Shown here in pieces: positions 43,710 through 57,962 of a stretch of DNA of 64,000 bases. How positions within the stretch are numbered: position 1 is the first letter of the stretch; the number at the start of each line of letters is the position of its first letter. The DNA is from Streptomyces djakartensis. GTDB taxonomy: Bacteria > Actinomycetota > Actinomycetes > Streptomycetales > Streptomycetaceae. The DNA lies in NCBI RefSeq assembly GCF_014651075.1, contig NZ_BMWE01000003.1:310001-374000 (forward strand). Reading direction: 5' to 3'. Below the pieces are notes generated by a model, which saw only the letters and a list, made by a program, of their open reading frames with translations, had not been told where the DNA came from and did no database searches. A program made the translations under genes and the position numbers.

Positions 43710-44840
43710 CCACCTCCACCAGGGGAGCCGCCAAAACTCCCGCCGTACTCGTCCTGGAGGACGGCCGGATCTTCCGCGGCCGTGCCTATGGGGCCGTGGG
43801 GGAGACCTTCGGCGAAGCGGTGTTCTCCACCGGCATGACCGGCTACCAGGAGACCCTCACCGACCCCTCCTACCACCGTCAGGTCGTGGTGATGACCGCC
43901 CCGCACGTCGGCAACACCGGCGTGAACGACGAGGACCCCGAGTCCAAGCGGATCTGGGTCTCCGGGTACGTCGTCCGCGACCCCGCGCGCGTGCCGTCCA
44001 ACTGGCGCTCCCGCCGCTCGCTGGACGAGGAGCTGGCCGCCCAGGGTGTCGTCGGCATCTCCGGCATCGACACCCGCGCCCTCACCCGCCACCTGCGCGA
44101 GCGCGGCGCCATGCGCGTCGGCATCTTCAGCGGCGACGCCGTCCAGGACGACGGCGCTCTCCTCGCCCGCGTCCAGGAAGCCCCGCAGATGAAGGGCGCC
44201 GACCTCTCCGCCGAGGTCGCCACCACCGAGCCGTACGTCGTGCCCGCGATCGGCGAGAAGAAGTTCACCGTCGCCGCCGTCGACCTCGGCATCAAGGGCA
44301 TGACCCCGCACCGGATGGCCGAGCGCGGCATCGAGGTGCACGTGCTCCCGGCCACCGCCACCGTCGACGACGTGTACGCGGTGAACCCGGACGGCGTCTT
44401 CTTCTCCAACGGCCCGGGCGACCCGGCCACCGCCGACCACCCCGTCTCCGTGATGCAGGGCGTCCTGGAGCGCGGCACCCCGCTGTTCGGCATCTGCTTC
44501 GGCAACCAGATCCTCGGCCGCGCGCTCGGCTTCGGCACCTACAAGCTGAAGTACGGCCACCGCGGCATCAACCAGCCGGTGCAGGACCGCACGACCGGCA
44601 AGGTCGAGGTCACCGCGCACAACCACGGCTTCGCCGTCGACGCCCCGCTCGACAAGGTCTCCGAGACCCCGTTCGGCCGCGCCGAGGTGTCGCACGTGTG
44701 CCTGAACGACAACGTGGTGGAGGGGCTGCGGCTCCTCGACCGCCCCGCCTTCAGCGTCCAGTACCACCCCGAAGCGGCAGCCGGCCCGCACGACGCCGCC
44801 TACCTGTTCGACCGCTTCGTGAAGCTCATGGAGGGCCAGC

Positions 44841-44848
<8 letters not shown>
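43706..44848 (+). CDS. carA: carbamoyl phosphate synthase small subunit
   Basis: A 380-aa glutaminase subunit that feeds ammonia to CarB. The N-domain is standard ([21 protein letters not shown]). The class I amidotransferase domain has the nucleophile in [17 protein letters not shown], and the His/Glu pair in [15 protein letters not shown] 43706 overlaps the upstream gene by 4 nt. The stop overlaps carB by 8 nt. Confidence 0.97.
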
Positions 44849-48149
<3,301 letters not shown>

Positions 48150-48156
48150 CAGCCCC

Positions 48157-48186
48157 GAGGGGGACACCGGAAACGGTGTCCCCCTC
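48157..48186 (+). terminator. terminator between carB and pyrD
   Basis: A perfect 13-bp stem (GAGGGGGACACCG) closed by a GAAA tetraloop sits 8 nt after carB and is followed by TTCG. It could lower expression of pyrD and pyrF relative to the upstream genes. Confidence 0.88.
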
Positions 48187-48191
48187 TTCGT

Positions 48192-48216
48192 GAGGACGCC
48201 ATGTCCTCGTGAGGAC
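48192..48216 (+). promoter_or_regulatory. alternative hairpins over the pyrD ribosome site
   Basis: GAGGAC at 48192 and again at 48211 (the likely pyrD Shine-Dalgarno) can each pair with GTCCTC at 48203-48208. Only one pairing is possible at a time. The two-nt spacing of the second option makes that fold strained. Confidence 0.35.
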
Positions 48217-48219
48217 GAC

Positions 48220-49326
48220 ATGTACAAGATCTTCTTCAGCCTGTTCTTCAAGCGGCTGGACCCGGAGCAGGCCCACCACCTCGCCTTCCGCTGGATCCGC
48301 CTGGCCGCCCGCGTCCCCGTGCTGCGCACCTTCCTCGCGGCGGCCCTCGCGCCCCGCCACAAGGAACTGCGCACCGAGGCCCTGGGCCTGCGCATGCACG
48401 GCCCCTTCGGACTCGCGGCCGGCTTCGACAAGAACGCCGTCGGCATCGACGGCATGGCGATGCTCGGCTTCGACCACGTCGAGATCGGCACCGTGACCGG
48501 CGAGCCGCAGCCCGGCAACCCCAAGCAGCGGCTGTTCCGGCTGGTCGAGGACCGCGCGCTGATCAACCGCATGGGCTTCAACAACGACGGCTCGCTCCGG
48601 GTCGCCGCCCGCCTGGCCTCCCGCACGCCCGTGTTCCGGACCGTGGTCGGCGTCAACATCGGCAAGACCAAGGCCGTACCCGAGGAGGAGGCCGTCGCGG
48701 ACTACGTGAAGTCCGCCGAGCGGCTCGCGCCGTACGCCGACTACCTCGTCGTCAACGTCTCCTCGCCGAACACGCCCGGGCTGCGCGACCTGCAGGCCAC
48801 CGAGGCGCTGCGCCCGCTGCTGAGCGCCGTCCGGGAGGCCGCCGACCGCACCGCGTCCGCGCGGCGTGTCCCGCTCCTGGTCAAGATCGCGCCGGACCTC
48901 GCCGACGAGGACGTCGACGCCGTCGCCGACCTCGCCGTGGAGCTCGGCCTGGACGGGATCATCGCCACGAACACCACCATCGCCCGCGAGGGACTCGGCC
49001 TGAAGTCCGGCCCCGCTCTGGTCAAGGAGACCGGCGGCCTGTCCGGGGCACCCCTGAAGGAACGCTCCCTGGAGGTCCTGCGCCGCCTGTACGCCCGCGT
49101 GGGCGACCGGATCACCCTGGTGGGCGTCGGCGGCGTGGAGAACGCCGAGGACGCCTGGCAGCGCATCCTCGCCGGTGCAACGCTGGTCCAGGGCTACAGC
49201 GCCTTCATCTACGAGGGGCCCTTCTACGCCCGCGCGATTCACAAGGGCCTCGCCGCACGCCTGCGCACCAGCCCGTACGCCACGCTCGCCGACGCGGTGG
49301 GCGCCGACGTGAGGAAGACGGCATGA
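48220..49326 (+). CDS. pyrD: dihydroorotate dehydrogenase (quinone), class 2
   Basis: A 368-aa membrane-associated flavoenzyme oxidising dihydroorotate with quinone. The N-terminal [23 protein letters not shown] is the amphipathic membrane/quinone element of class 2. FMN and substrate motifs are [21 protein letters not shown], and [14 protein letters not shown] with the base serine. ATG 48220 with GAGGAC upstream is preferred to GTG 48190. The stop overlaps pyrF (ATGA). Confidence 0.96.
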   Translation: MYKIFFSLFFKRLDPEQAHHLAFRWIRLAARVPVLRTFLAAALAPRHKELRTEALGLRMHGPFGLAAGFDKNAVGIDGMAMLGFDHVEIGTVTGEPQPGNPKQRLFRLVEDRALINRMGFNNDGSLRVAARLASRTPVFRTVVGVNIGKTKAVPEEEAVADYVKSAERLAPYADYLVVNVSSPNTPGLRDLQATEALRPLLSAVREAADRTASARRVPLLVKIAPDLADEDVDAVADLAVELGLDGIIATNTTIAREGLGLKSGPALVKETGGLSGAPLKERSLEVLRRLYARVGDRITLVGVGGVENAEDAWQRILAGATLVQGYSAFIYEGPFYARAIHKGLAARLRTSPYATLADAVGADVRKTA

Positions 49327-50168
49327 GCGTTCTCGAACCCTTCGGCGCCCGCCTGCGCCGGGCGATGGACCGGCGCGGCCCGCTGTGCGTCGGCATCGAC
49401 CCGCACGCCTCCCTGCTCGCCGAGTGGGGGCTGAACGACGACGTGGCCGGCCTGGAGCGGTTCAGCCGCACGGTCGTCGAGGCGCTCGCCGACCGGGTCG
49501 CCGTGCTCAAGCCGCAGAGCGCGTTCTTCGAACGGTTCGGCTCGCGCGGGCTCGCCGTCCTGGAGACGGCCGTGGCCGAGGCACGGGCGGCCGGGGCGCT
49601 GGTCGTGATGGACGCCAAGCGCGGCGACATCGGGTCGACCATGGCCGCGTACGCCGAGTCCTTCCTGCACAAGGACGCGCCGCTGTTCTCCGACGCGCTG
49701 ACGGTCTCGCCCTACCTCGGCTACGGCTCGCTCAGCCCGGCCGTCACGCTGGCGCGGGAGAGCGGCGCGGGGTTGTTCGTGCTGGCGCTGACCTCCAATC
49801 CGGAGGGCGGCGAGGTCCAGCACGCCGTGCGGTCCGACGGCCGCAACATCGGAGCGACGATGCTGGCGCACCTGTCCGTGGAGAACGCGGGGGAGGAGCC
49901 CATGGGGTCCTTCGGCGCCGTCGTCGGGGCCACCCTCGGTGATCTGTCGACGTACGACCTGGACATCAACGGCCCGCTCCTGGCACCCGGCATCGGCGCC
50001 CAGGGGGCCACACCGGCCGACCTGCCCCGGGTCTTCGGCGCGGCGGTGCGCAACGTCGTGCCGAACGTCAGCCGGGGTGTGCTGCGTCACGGTCCCGACG
50101 CGGACACGCTCCGTGACGCCGCGGAGCGGGTCGCGGAGGAGATTCGTCACGTCGTGGCCCCGTCCTGA
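49323..50168 (+). CDS. pyrF: orotidine 5'-phosphate decarboxylase, type 2
   Basis: A 281-aa enzyme for the last step to UMP. The catalytic [11 protein letters not shown] motif and the length above 260 aa place it in the longer type 2 group. [15 protein letters not shown] near the start is also typical. It overlaps pyrD by 4 nt and ends the pyrimidine cluster. Confidence 0.95.
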   Translation: MSVLEPFGARLRRAMDRRGPLCVGIDPHASLLAEWGLNDDVAGLERFSRTVVEALADRVAVLKPQSAFFERFGSRGLAVLETAVAEARAAGALVVMDAKRGDIGSTMAAYAESFLHKDAPLFSDALTVSPYLGYGSLSPAVTLARESGAGLFVLALTSNPEGGEVQHAVRSDGRNIGATMLAHLSVENAGEEPMGSFGAVVGATLGDLSTYDLDINGPLLAPGIGAQGATPADLPRVFGAAVRNVVPNVSRGVLRHGPDADTLRDAAERVAEEIRHVVAPS

Positions 50169-50467
50169 CCTCCTCCGGGCCTCCTCCGGGGCGCGTCCTG
50201 ACCTCTTCCCGGGACCTGCGATGAGTGGTTCGCGGCCTTCTTGAATCTGAATACATTCTCAAATCCGGGGCAGTATGTCCTAAATGTCCGTTCAGATGAA
50301 GGCTGACCAGGACTTTTCCGCTGTTCTCGCTGACTCTGGCGGACTTGCCCGCTAGTCTCCGACGAGAGTGAACGGGCAAGCGTGTTGCTCGTAGCTCCCC
50401 AGGTGTGGGGCGACTAGGTTCCTCACCGGTCCGTATCCGACAGTTCGACATCCGAGGTGACGTAGGC
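50169..50467 (+). promoter_or_regulatory. 299-nt gap: sIHF promoter and leader
   Basis: No gene is visible. The first part is less GC-rich than its surroundings (TTGAATCTGAATACATTCTC near 50240). A sigma-70-like promoter is plausible: CTGACT at 50330-50335, 17 nt, TAGTCT at 50353-50358. An 8-bp inverted repeat CTTGCCCG (50344-50351) and CGGGCAAG (50373-50380) flanks the -10. Confidence 0.5.
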
Positions 50468-50791
50468 GTGGCTCTTCCGCCCCTTACCCCTGAACAGCGC
50501 GCAGCCGCGCTCGAAAAGGCCGCCGCGGCTCGCCGGGAGCGGGCCGAGGTCAAGAATCGACTCAAGCACTCCGGCGCCTCCCTTCACGAGGTCATCAAGC
50601 AGGGCCAGGAGAACGACGTCATCGGCAAGATGAAGGTCTCCGCCCTCCTTGAGTCCCTGCCGGGCGTGGGCAAGGTCCGCGCCAAGCAGATCATGGAGCG
50701 ACTCGGTATTTCCGAGAGCCGCCGCGTGCGTGGCCTCGGTTCCAACCAGATCGCCTCCTTGGAGCGCGAGTTCGGCAGCACCGGCTCCTGA
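50468..50791 (+). CDS. sihF: Streptomyces integration host factor sIHF
   Basis: A 107-aa nucleoid-associated protein, the length of the published Streptomyces sIHF. A long N-terminal helix (PLTPEQRAAALEKAAAARRERAEVK) is followed by a helix-two-turn-helix DNA-binding region with LLESLPGVGKVRAKQIMERLGI. The protein is named IHF but is unrelated in fold to E. coli IHF. It shapes the nucleoid and affects sporulation and antibiotics. GTG 50468 is chosen by the conserved MALPPLTPEQR start. gmk follows 57 nt later. Confidence 0.95.
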   Translation: MALPPLTPEQRAAALEKAAAARRERAEVKNRLKHSGASLHEVIKQGQENDVIGKMKVSALLESLPGVGKVRAKQIMERLGISESRRVRGLGSNQIASLEREFGSTGS

Positions 50792-50848
50792 ACCGGACAG
50801 TCCGGGGGAGCGGCCCCGGGCAGTCCGGGATTGCTGGATAATCGCTGC

Positions 50849-51442
50849 ATGGCTGCAACACCCCGGGGGACGACCCCCGTACCCCCGGACGTACGTCCGC
50901 GGCTGACCGTGCTCTCCGGCCCCTCCGGGGTCGGCAAGAGCACGGTCGTCGCCCATATGCGCAAGGAACACCCCGAGGTCTGGCTCTCGGTGTCGGCGAC
51001 GACCCGGGGGCCCCGCCCCGGCGAGCAGCACGGCGTCCACTACTTCTTCGTCACCGACGACGAGATGGACAAGCTGATCGCCAACGGCGAGCTGCTGGAG
51101 TGGGCCGAATTCGCCGGCAACCGCTACGGCACGCCGCGTGCGGCCGTACAGGAGCGTCTGGAGAAGGGCGAGCCCGTCCTCCTCGAGATCGACCTGCAGG
51201 GCGCCCGCCTGGTGCGGGAGTCGATGCCCGAGGCCCAGCTGGTGTTCCTGGCTCCCCCCTCCTGGGAGGAGCTGGTGCGCAGACTCACCGGGCGGGGCAC
51301 CGAACCGCCCGAGGTGATCGAGCGCAGGCTCGAGGCGGCGAAGATCGAACTGGCCGCCGAACCGGAGTTCGACACGACCCTGGTCAACACCTCCGTCGAG
51401 GACGTGGCGCGCGAGCTGCTAGCCTTGATGAACGTCGTGTGA
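50849..51442 (+). CDS. gmk: guanylate kinase
   Basis: A 197-aa enzyme phosphorylating GMP. The P-loop is [13 protein letters not shown], the GMP-binding segment is [18 protein letters not shown], and [14 protein letters not shown] is conserved. ATG 50849 is preferred to TTG 50831. Gmk sets GDP supply and is a known target of (p)ppGpp in several bacteria, which relates to relA here. rpoZ is next, a conserved gmk-rpoZ-coaBC order. Confidence 0.96.
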   Translation: MAATPRGTTPVPPDVRPRLTVLSGPSGVGKSTVVAHMRKEHPEVWLSVSATTRGPRPGEQHGVHYFFVTDDEMDKLIANGELLEWAEFAGNRYGTPRAAVQERLEKGEPVLLEIDLQGARLVRESMPEAQLVFLAPPSWEELVRRLTGRGTEPPEVIERRLEAAKIELAAEPEFDTTLVNTSVEDVARELLALMNVV

Positions 51443-51512
51443 CCATCGCTGGTCTTTCCGGTCCTCGCTGATCACCCCGACAGAATCTTTCCCATCCATC
51501 GGAAGGTAGAGC

Positions 51513-51785
51513 GTGTCCTCTTCCATCTCCGCGCCCGAGGGCATCATCAACCCGCCGATCGACGAGCTCCTCGAGGCCACCGACTCGAAGTACAGCCTCG
51601 TGATCTACGCGGCCAAGCGGGCCCGCCAGATCAACGCGTACTACTCGCAGCTCGGCGAGGGTCTCCTCGAGTACGTCGGTCCTCTCGTCGACACCCACGT
51701 CCACGAGAAGCCGCTCTCGATCGCACTCCGCGAGATCAACGCGGGACTGCTGACGTCCGAGGCCGTCGAGGGCCCGGCGCAGTAA
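51513..51785 (+). CDS. rpoZ: RNA polymerase omega subunit
   Basis: A 90-aa subunit aiding RNA polymerase assembly. The signature [19 protein letters not shown] is at about 28-46. The form matches other actinobacterial omegas. GTG 51513 has GGAAGG upstream. A perfect 16-bp terminator follows. Confidence 0.96.
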   Translation: MSSSISAPEGIINPPIDELLEATDSKYSLVIYAAKRARQINAYYSQLGEGLLEYVGPLVDTHVHEKPLSIALREINAGLLTSEAVEGPAQ

Positions 51786-51813
51786 GCGGCACTCGCAGCT
51801 TGACGCTGACGTG

Positions 51814-51850
51814 ACCACAGGCCCGGCAGGCCTACTGCCGGGCCTGTGGT
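51814..51850 (+). terminator. terminator after rpoZ
   Basis: A perfect 16-bp stem (ACCACAGGCCCGGCAG) with a 5-nt GCCTA loop lies 28 nt after rpoZ. Confidence 0.9.
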
Positions 51851-51892
51851 GTGTGATGGGACATGTAGGTCGCCGAGATCCGGGGAGAGACG

Positions 51893-53095
51893 GTGGACAA
51901 GCCGAAGGTCGTTCTGGGGGTCAGTGGCGGCATCGCCGCGTACAAGGCCTGTGAGCTGCTGCGGCGGCTGACCGAGTCGGGCCACGACGTGCGTGTGGTG
52001 CCCACCGCCTCCGCGCTGCACTTCGTCGGCGCCGCCACCTGGTCCGCGCTGTCGGGCAACCCGGTCTCCACCGAGGTGTGGGACGACGTGCACGAGGTCC
52101 CGCACGTCCGCATCGGACAGCACGCCGACCTGGTCGTCGTCGCCCCGGCCACCGCCGACATGCTCGCCAAGGCGGCCCACGGCCTCGCCGACGACCTCCT
52201 CACCAACACCCTGCTCACCGCCCGCTGCCCGGTCGTCTTCGCCCCCGCCATGCACACGGAGATGTGGGAGCACCCGGCCACCCGGGAGAACGTGGCGACG
52301 CTGCGCCGCCGCGGCGCCGTCGTCGTCGAACCCGCCGTGGGACGCCTCACCGGCGTCGACACCGGCAAGGGCCGGCTGCCCGACCCGGGCGAGATCTTCG
52401 AGGTCTGCCGCCGGGTGCTCGCCCGGGGCGTGGCCGAGCCCGATCTCGCGGGCCGGCATGTCGTGGTCAGCGCCGGCGGCACGCGCGAGCCCCTGGACCC
52501 CGTGCGGTTCCTCGGCAACCGCTCCTCGGGCAAGCAGGGCTACGCCCTGGCCCGCACCGCGGCCGCCCGTGGCGCCCGCGTCACCCTGATCGCGGCCAAC
52601 AGCGCCCTGCCGGACCCCGCCGGTGTGGACGTCGTCCCGGTCGGCACCGCCGTCCAGCTCCGTGAGGCGGTGCTGAAGGCCTCCGCCGACGCCGACGCGG
52701 TGGTGATGGCGGCGGCGGTGGCGGACTTCCGCCCGGCGGCGTACGCGGCCGGGAAGATCAAGAAGAAGGACGACCAGGAACCGGAGCCGATCGCTCTGGT
52801 GCGGAATCCGGACATCCTCGCGGAGATCTCCGCCGGTCGTGCCCGCCCCGGACAGGTGATCGTCGGCTTCGCCGCGGAGACCGACGACGTGCTCGCCAAC
52901 GGCCGCGCGAAACTGAAGCGCAAGGGCTGCGATCTGCTGGTGGTCAACGAGGTGGGGGAGCGCAAGACCTTCGGATCCGAGGAGAACGAGGCCGTCGTCC
53001 TCGGCGCCGACGGCCAGGAGACCGCCGTGCCGTACGGACCGAAGGAAGCCCTGGCCGAAACCGTGTGGGACCTGGTGACCGAGCGGCTGCGCTGA
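51893..53095 (+). CDS. coaBC: bifunctional phosphopantothenoylcysteine decarboxylase/synthetase
   Basis: A 400-aa coenzyme A enzyme. The CoaC flavoprotein half (1-180) begins [21 protein letters not shown] and has the catalytic His in [10 protein letters not shown] plus PAMHTEMW. The CoaB half (185-400) joins cysteine to phosphopantothenate and has [20 protein letters not shown] and the lysine-rich KIKKKD loop. GTG start. It is separated from rpoZ by a terminator but keeps the conserved order. Confidence 0.96.
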   Translation: MDKPKVVLGVSGGIAAYKACELLRRLTESGHDVRVVPTASALHFVGAATWSALSGNPVSTEVWDDVHEVPHVRIGQHADLVVVAPATADMLAKAAHGLADDLLTNTLLTARCPVVFAPAMHTEMWEHPATRENVATLRRRGAVVVEPAVGRLTGVDTGKGRLPDPGEIFEVCRRVLARGVAEPDLAGRHVVVSAGGTREPLDPVRFLGNRSSGKQGYALARTAAARGARVTLIAANSALPDPAGVDVVPVGTAVQLREAVLKASADADAVVMAAAVADFRPAAYAAGKIKKKDDQEPEPIALVRNPDILAEISAGRARPGQVIVGFAAETDDVLANGRAKLKRKGCDLLVVNEVGERKTFGSEENEAVVLGADGQETAVPYGPKEALAETVWDLVTERLR

Positions 53096-53330
53096 TGTTT
53101 CAGTCGCCCTGCACCTTCCTGAAACCGGCGATCGGGGCGTGGCGCCTCTGGCCAACGCGGCTCGGCATTGGGCAGAATGCCTGTGCCGCAGGTCACAGCG
53201 CTCCCGAGTGTCGAGACAGGGGGACCGTGGCCGAAGCGTGACCGATAAACTGTTCCACGGACGGCGCCGGGTGCAGCCCCCGCCGTCCGCCAATGATCAG
53301 CCAGCAGCCGCTGCAACCACAGGGAGCGTT
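53096..53330 (+). promoter_or_regulatory. 235-nt leader region of metK
   Basis: No gene is seen. TAAACT at 53245 may be a -10. A 9-bp inverted repeat CGGACGGCG (53258-53266) and CGCCGTCCG (53281-53289) lies in the probable untranslated leader, about 42 nt before the start. I do not recognise a SAM riboswitch. Confidence 0.35.
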
Positions 53331-54539
53331 GTGTCCCGTCGCCTGTTCACCTCGGAGTCCGTGACCGAGGGCCACCCCGACAAGATCGCTGACCAGATCA
53401 GCGACACCATTCTCGACGCGTTGCTCCGCGAGGACCCGACCTCCCGGGTCGCCGTCGAGACGCTGATCACGACCGGTTTGGTCCATGTGGCCGGTGAGGT
53501 CACGACCAAGACGTACGCGGACATCGCGACGCTGGTCCGGAACAAGATCCTCGAAATCGGCTACGACTCCTCGAAGAAGGGCTTCGACGGAGCCTCCTGC
53601 GGCGTGTCGGTGTCGATCGGCGCGCAGTCCCCGGACATCGCCCAGGGCGTCGACACGGCCTACGAGTCCCGTGTCGAGGGTGACGAGGACGAACTCGACA
53701 AGCAGGGCGCGGGCGACCAGGGCCTGATGTTCGGCTACGCGACGGACGAGACGCCGACGCTGATGCCGCTGCCGATCTTCCTGGCGCACCGCCTGTCGAA
53801 GCGCCTCTCCGACGTGCGCAAGAACGGCACGATCCCCTACCTGCGCCCGGACGGCAAGACCCAGGTCACCATCGAGTACGACGGCGACAAGGCCGTCCGC
53901 CTCGACACGGTCGTCGTCTCCTCCCAGCACGCGTCCGACATCGACCTGGACTCGCTCCTGGCCCCGGACATCAAGGAGTTCGTCGTCGAGCCGGAGCTGA
54001 AGGCGCTCCTGGACGAGGGCATCAAGATCGACACGGAGAACTACCGTCTCCTGGTCAACCCCACCGGCCGCTTCGAGATCGGCGGCCCGATGGGCGACGC
54101 AGGCCTCACCGGCCGGAAGATCATCATCGACACCTACGGCGGCATGGCCCGTCACGGCGGCGGTGCCTTCTCCGGCAAGGACCCGTCCAAGGTCGACCGC
54201 TCCGCCGCGTACGCGATGCGCTGGGTGGCCAAGAACGTGGTGGCCGCGGGTCTCGCCACCCGCTGCGAGGTCCAGGTGGCGTACGCCATCGGCAAGGCCG
54301 AGCCGGTCGGCCTGTTCGTCGAGACCTTCGGCACCGCCAAGATCGACACGGAGAAGATCGAGAAGGCGATCGACGAGGTCTTCGACCTCCGCCCGGCGGC
54401 GATCATCCGCGACCTCGACCTGCTCCGCCCGATCTACTCCCAGACCGCCGCGTACGGCCACTTCGGCCGTGAGCTTCCCGAGTTCACCTGGGAGCGCACG
54501 GACCGCGTGGACGCGCTGCGCGAGGCGGCGGGGCTGTAA
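53331..54539 (+). CDS. metK: S-adenosylmethionine synthetase
   Basis: A 402-aa enzyme making SAM from methionine and ATP. Motifs are [32 protein letters not shown] and [22 protein letters not shown] 53331 has AGGGAG upstream; the longer frame to 53139 is unsupported. In Streptomyces SAM levels influence antibiotic production and sporulation. It ends at a UUCG hairpin. Confidence 0.97.
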   Translation: MSRRLFTSESVTEGHPDKIADQISDTILDALLREDPTSRVAVETLITTGLVHVAGEVTTKTYADIATLVRNKILEIGYDSSKKGFDGASCGVSVSIGAQSPDIAQGVDTAYESRVEGDEDELDKQGAGDQGLMFGYATDETPTLMPLPIFLAHRLSKRLSDVRKNGTIPYLRPDGKTQVTIEYDGDKAVRLDTVVVSSQHASDIDLDSLLAPDIKEFVVEPELKALLDEGIKIDTENYRLLVNPTGRFEIGGPMGDAGLTGRKIIIDTYGGMARHGGGAFSGKDPSKVDRSAAYAMRWVAKNVVAAGLATRCEVQVAYAIGKAEPVGLFVETFGTAKIDTEKIEKAIDEVFDLRPAAIIRDLDLLRPIYSQTAAYGHFGRELPEFTWERTDRVDALREAAGL

Positions 54540-54555
54540 GTCCCCCGGACACCGC

Positions 54556-54591
54556 ACGAGGCCCGGCACCCTTCGGGGGGCCGGGCCTCGT
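54556..54591 (+). terminator. terminator after metK
   Basis: A 12-bp stem (ACGAGGCCCGGC) encloses a CCC-TTCG-GGG mini-hairpin, 16 nt after metK. Confidence 0.88.
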
Positions 54592-54652
54592 CGCGCCCCG
54601 GGCGCCTGAAGGGGCGCCGCCGGTTGTCAGTGGCTTTTGGAAGAATGCAAGC

Positions 54653-56818
54653 GTGAGCAGCGGGAACGAACAGCCGGACGGCGGTGCGCAGGGCGCGCCG
54701 CCCGAGCAGCTCGCGCTCATCCGGGAGAGCGTGCGGAAGGCCAAGGCGCCCCGGGCCAAACCGCGGACGTGGCGGGGGGCCGCGCTGGCCAGGGAGCTGC
54801 CCGTCGCGCGGGTGCTCGTCGACAAGGGAGTGCTCCATCTCGACCGGTACTTCGACTACGCCGTGCCCGAGGAGCTGGACGCCGAGGCCCAGCCGGGTGT
54901 GCGCGTGCGGGTGCGCTTCGGGGCCGGACGGCACCGGGTGCGGGAGGGGCGGCGTGAGGGCGGCGGGCTGATCGACGGGTTCCTCGTCGAGCGGCTGCCC
55001 GAGTCCGACTACTCCGGGCCGCTGGCCGCCCTCGCCCAGGTCGTGTCGCCCGAGCCGGTGCTCAGCGAGGAACTGCTGGGACTGGCCCGGGCCGTCGCCG
55101 ACCGGTACGCGGGCAGCCTCGCCGACGTCCTGCAACTCGCCGTGCCGCCACGCAACGCACGGGCCGAGCAGCGCCCGTCCCCCGCACCGCTGCCGCCGCC
55201 CCCGGCGCCCGGGGCGGGCTCCTGGCAGCGCTACGAGCGGGGAGCGGCCTTCGTGGAGTCGCTGGCCTCCGGCGGCGCGCCCCGGGCCGTGTGGAACGCG
55301 CTGCCCGGACCGCACTGGAGCGAGGAACTGGCACGGTCCCTCGCGGCGACCCTGGCCTCGGGGCGCGGGGCGCTCGCCGTCCTGCCGGACGGACGGGCGG
55401 TCGCCCGGGTCGACGCGGCCCTGACCGCCCTGCTGGGGGAAGGCCGGCACGCGGTCCTCACGGCCGACGCCGGGCCCGAGAAGCGGTACGCGCAGTGGCT
55501 CGCGGTGCGCAGGGGCTCCGTCCGGGCGGTGATCGGCACCCGGGCGGCGATGTTCGCGCCGGTCCGGGACCTGGGACTGGTCGCTCTCTGGGACGACGGG
55601 GACGACAGCCACAGCGAGCAGCACGCCCCGCAGCCGCACGCCCGGGAGGTGCTGCTGCTGCGAGCCGCCCAGGACAAGTGCGGCTTCCTGGTCGGCGGCT
55701 GGGGCTGCACGGTGGAGGCGGCGCAGCTCGTCGAGACCGGGTGGGCGCGGCCGCTCGTCGCGGCGCGGGAGCAGGTACGCGCCGCCGCACCACTCGTACG
55801 AACCGTCGGGGACGGGGACCTGGCGCGGGACGAGGCCGCCCGGGCCGCCCGGCTGCCGACGCTCGCCTGGCAGGCCGTCAGGGACGGCCTGCGGCAGGGC
55901 CCGGTGCTGGTGCAGGTGCCCCGGAGGGGATACGTGCCGCGCATGGCGTGCGCCGCCTGCCGGGCGCCCGCGCGGTGCCGGCACTGCTCCGGGCCGCTCC
56001 AGGCGCGGGACGGCGGTGCCTTGAACTGCGGCTGGTGCGGCCGGGAGGAAGCGGGCTGGCACTGCCCGGAGTGCGGGTCCTTCCGGCTGCGCGCCTCGGT
56101 GGTGGGGGCGCGGCGGACCGCCGAGGAACTCGGACGGGCCTTCCCCGCGGTTCCGGTGCGGACGTCCGGTCGTGAGCACGTGCTCGACACGGTGCCGGGG
56201 GCGCCCGCGCTGGTGGTCAGTACGCCGGGGGCCGAGCCCGTCGCCGAAGGCGGGTACGCGGCGGCGCTGCTGCTGGACGGGTGGGCCATGCTCGGGCGGC
56301 CGGATCTGCGGGCGGGCGAGGACGCGTTGCGGCGGTGGATCGCGGCCGGGGCGCTCGTCCGGCCACAGTCGGAGGGGGGCACGGTGGTGGTCGTGGCCGA
56401 GCCGACGCTACGGCCCGTGCAGGCGCTGGTGCGATGGGATCCCGTGGGGCACGCGGTGCGGGAGCTGGCCGAGCGGGCGGAGCTGGGATTTCCGCCGGTG
56501 TCGCGGATGGCGGCGGTGTCGGGGCCGCCGGAAGCGGTGGCCGGCTTCCTGCGTGCGGTCCGGCTGCCGCCGGAGGCCGAGGTGCTGGGGCCGGTGCCGC
56601 TGCCCGTCCCCGCCGCGGGGCGACCGCGGCGGACGGGGGCGCCGCCGCCGGGGGAGCAGTGGGAACGGGCCTTGCTGCGGGTGCCGCCCGGAAGGGGGGC
56701 GGCGCTGGCTGCCTCCCTGAAGGCTGCTCAGGCAGCGCGGATGGCCCGGGGGAGCGGCAGTGGCGGAGCCAGTGGTACCGGGGTGTGGGTGCGGATCGAT
56801 CCGGCTGACATCGGGTGA
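54653..56818 (+). CDS. priA: PriA-like primosomal protein without helicase motifs
   Basis: A 721-aa protein with the PriA architecture: 3'-DNA-binding domain (VARVLVDKGVLHLDRYFDYAVPE), a helicase-like core and a zinc-binding insert with CxxC pairs at about 430-480 (CAACRAPARCRHCSGP, CGWCGREEAGWHCPEC). Walker A is gone (ALPGPHWSEELA where GVTGSGKTE is expected) and the DEEH box reads WDDGDDSH. It is therefore probably a replication-restart scaffold, not an ATPase. GTG 54653. fmt and rsmB follow downstream, interrupted here by a minus-strand gene and repeats. Confidence 0.9.
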   Translation: MSSGNEQPDGGAQGAPPEQLALIRESVRKAKAPRAKPRTWRGAALARELPVARVLVDKGVLHLDRYFDYAVPEELDAEAQPGVRVRVRFGAGRHRVREGRREGGGLIDGFLVERLPESDYSGPLAALAQVVSPEPVLSEELLGLARAVADRYAGSLADVLQLAVPPRNARAEQRPSPAPLPPPPAPGAGSWQRYERGAAFVESLASGGAPRAVWNALPGPHWSEELARSLAATLASGRGALAVLPDGRAVARVDAALTALLGEGRHAVLTADAGPEKRYAQWLAVRRGSVRAVIGTRAAMFAPVRDLGLVALWDDGDDSHSEQHAPQPHAREVLLLRAAQDKCGFLVGGWGCTVEAAQLVETGWARPLVAAREQVRAAAPLVRTVGDGDLARDEAARAARLPTLAWQAVRDGLRQGPVLVQVPRRGYVPRMACAACRAPARCRHCSGPLQARDGGALNCGWCGREEAGWHCPECGSFRLRASVVGARRTAEELGRAFPAVPVRTSGREHVLDTVPGAPALVVSTPGAEPVAEGGYAAALLLDGWAMLGRPDLRAGEDALRRWIAAGALVRPQSEGGTVVVVAEPTLRPVQALVRWDPVGHAVRELAERAELGFPPVSRMAAVSGPPEAVAGFLRAVRLPPEAEVLGPVPLPVPAAGRPRRTGAPPPGEQWERALLRVPPGRGAALAASLKAAQAARMARGSGSGGASGTGVWVRIDPADIG

Positions 56819-56859
56819 CCTGTGTGGGCCGGCTCGCTGCGCCTCGTCCGAAGACGCGG

Positions 56860-56890
56860 CTGCCCTCCCGGAGGACTTCCGGGAGGGCAG
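56860..56890. terminator. bidirectional terminator between priA and HTH gene
   Basis: A perfect 13-bp stem with a GGACT loop lies between two convergent genes. Confidence 0.88.
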
Positions 56891-56906
56891 GAAAAGTTGT
56901 CGCGGG

Positions 56907-57962
<1,056 letters not shown>

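Noticed and set aside
53096..53330. SAM riboswitch before metK
   Set aside because: A hairpin is present but I see none of the conserved SAM riboswitch core strings.
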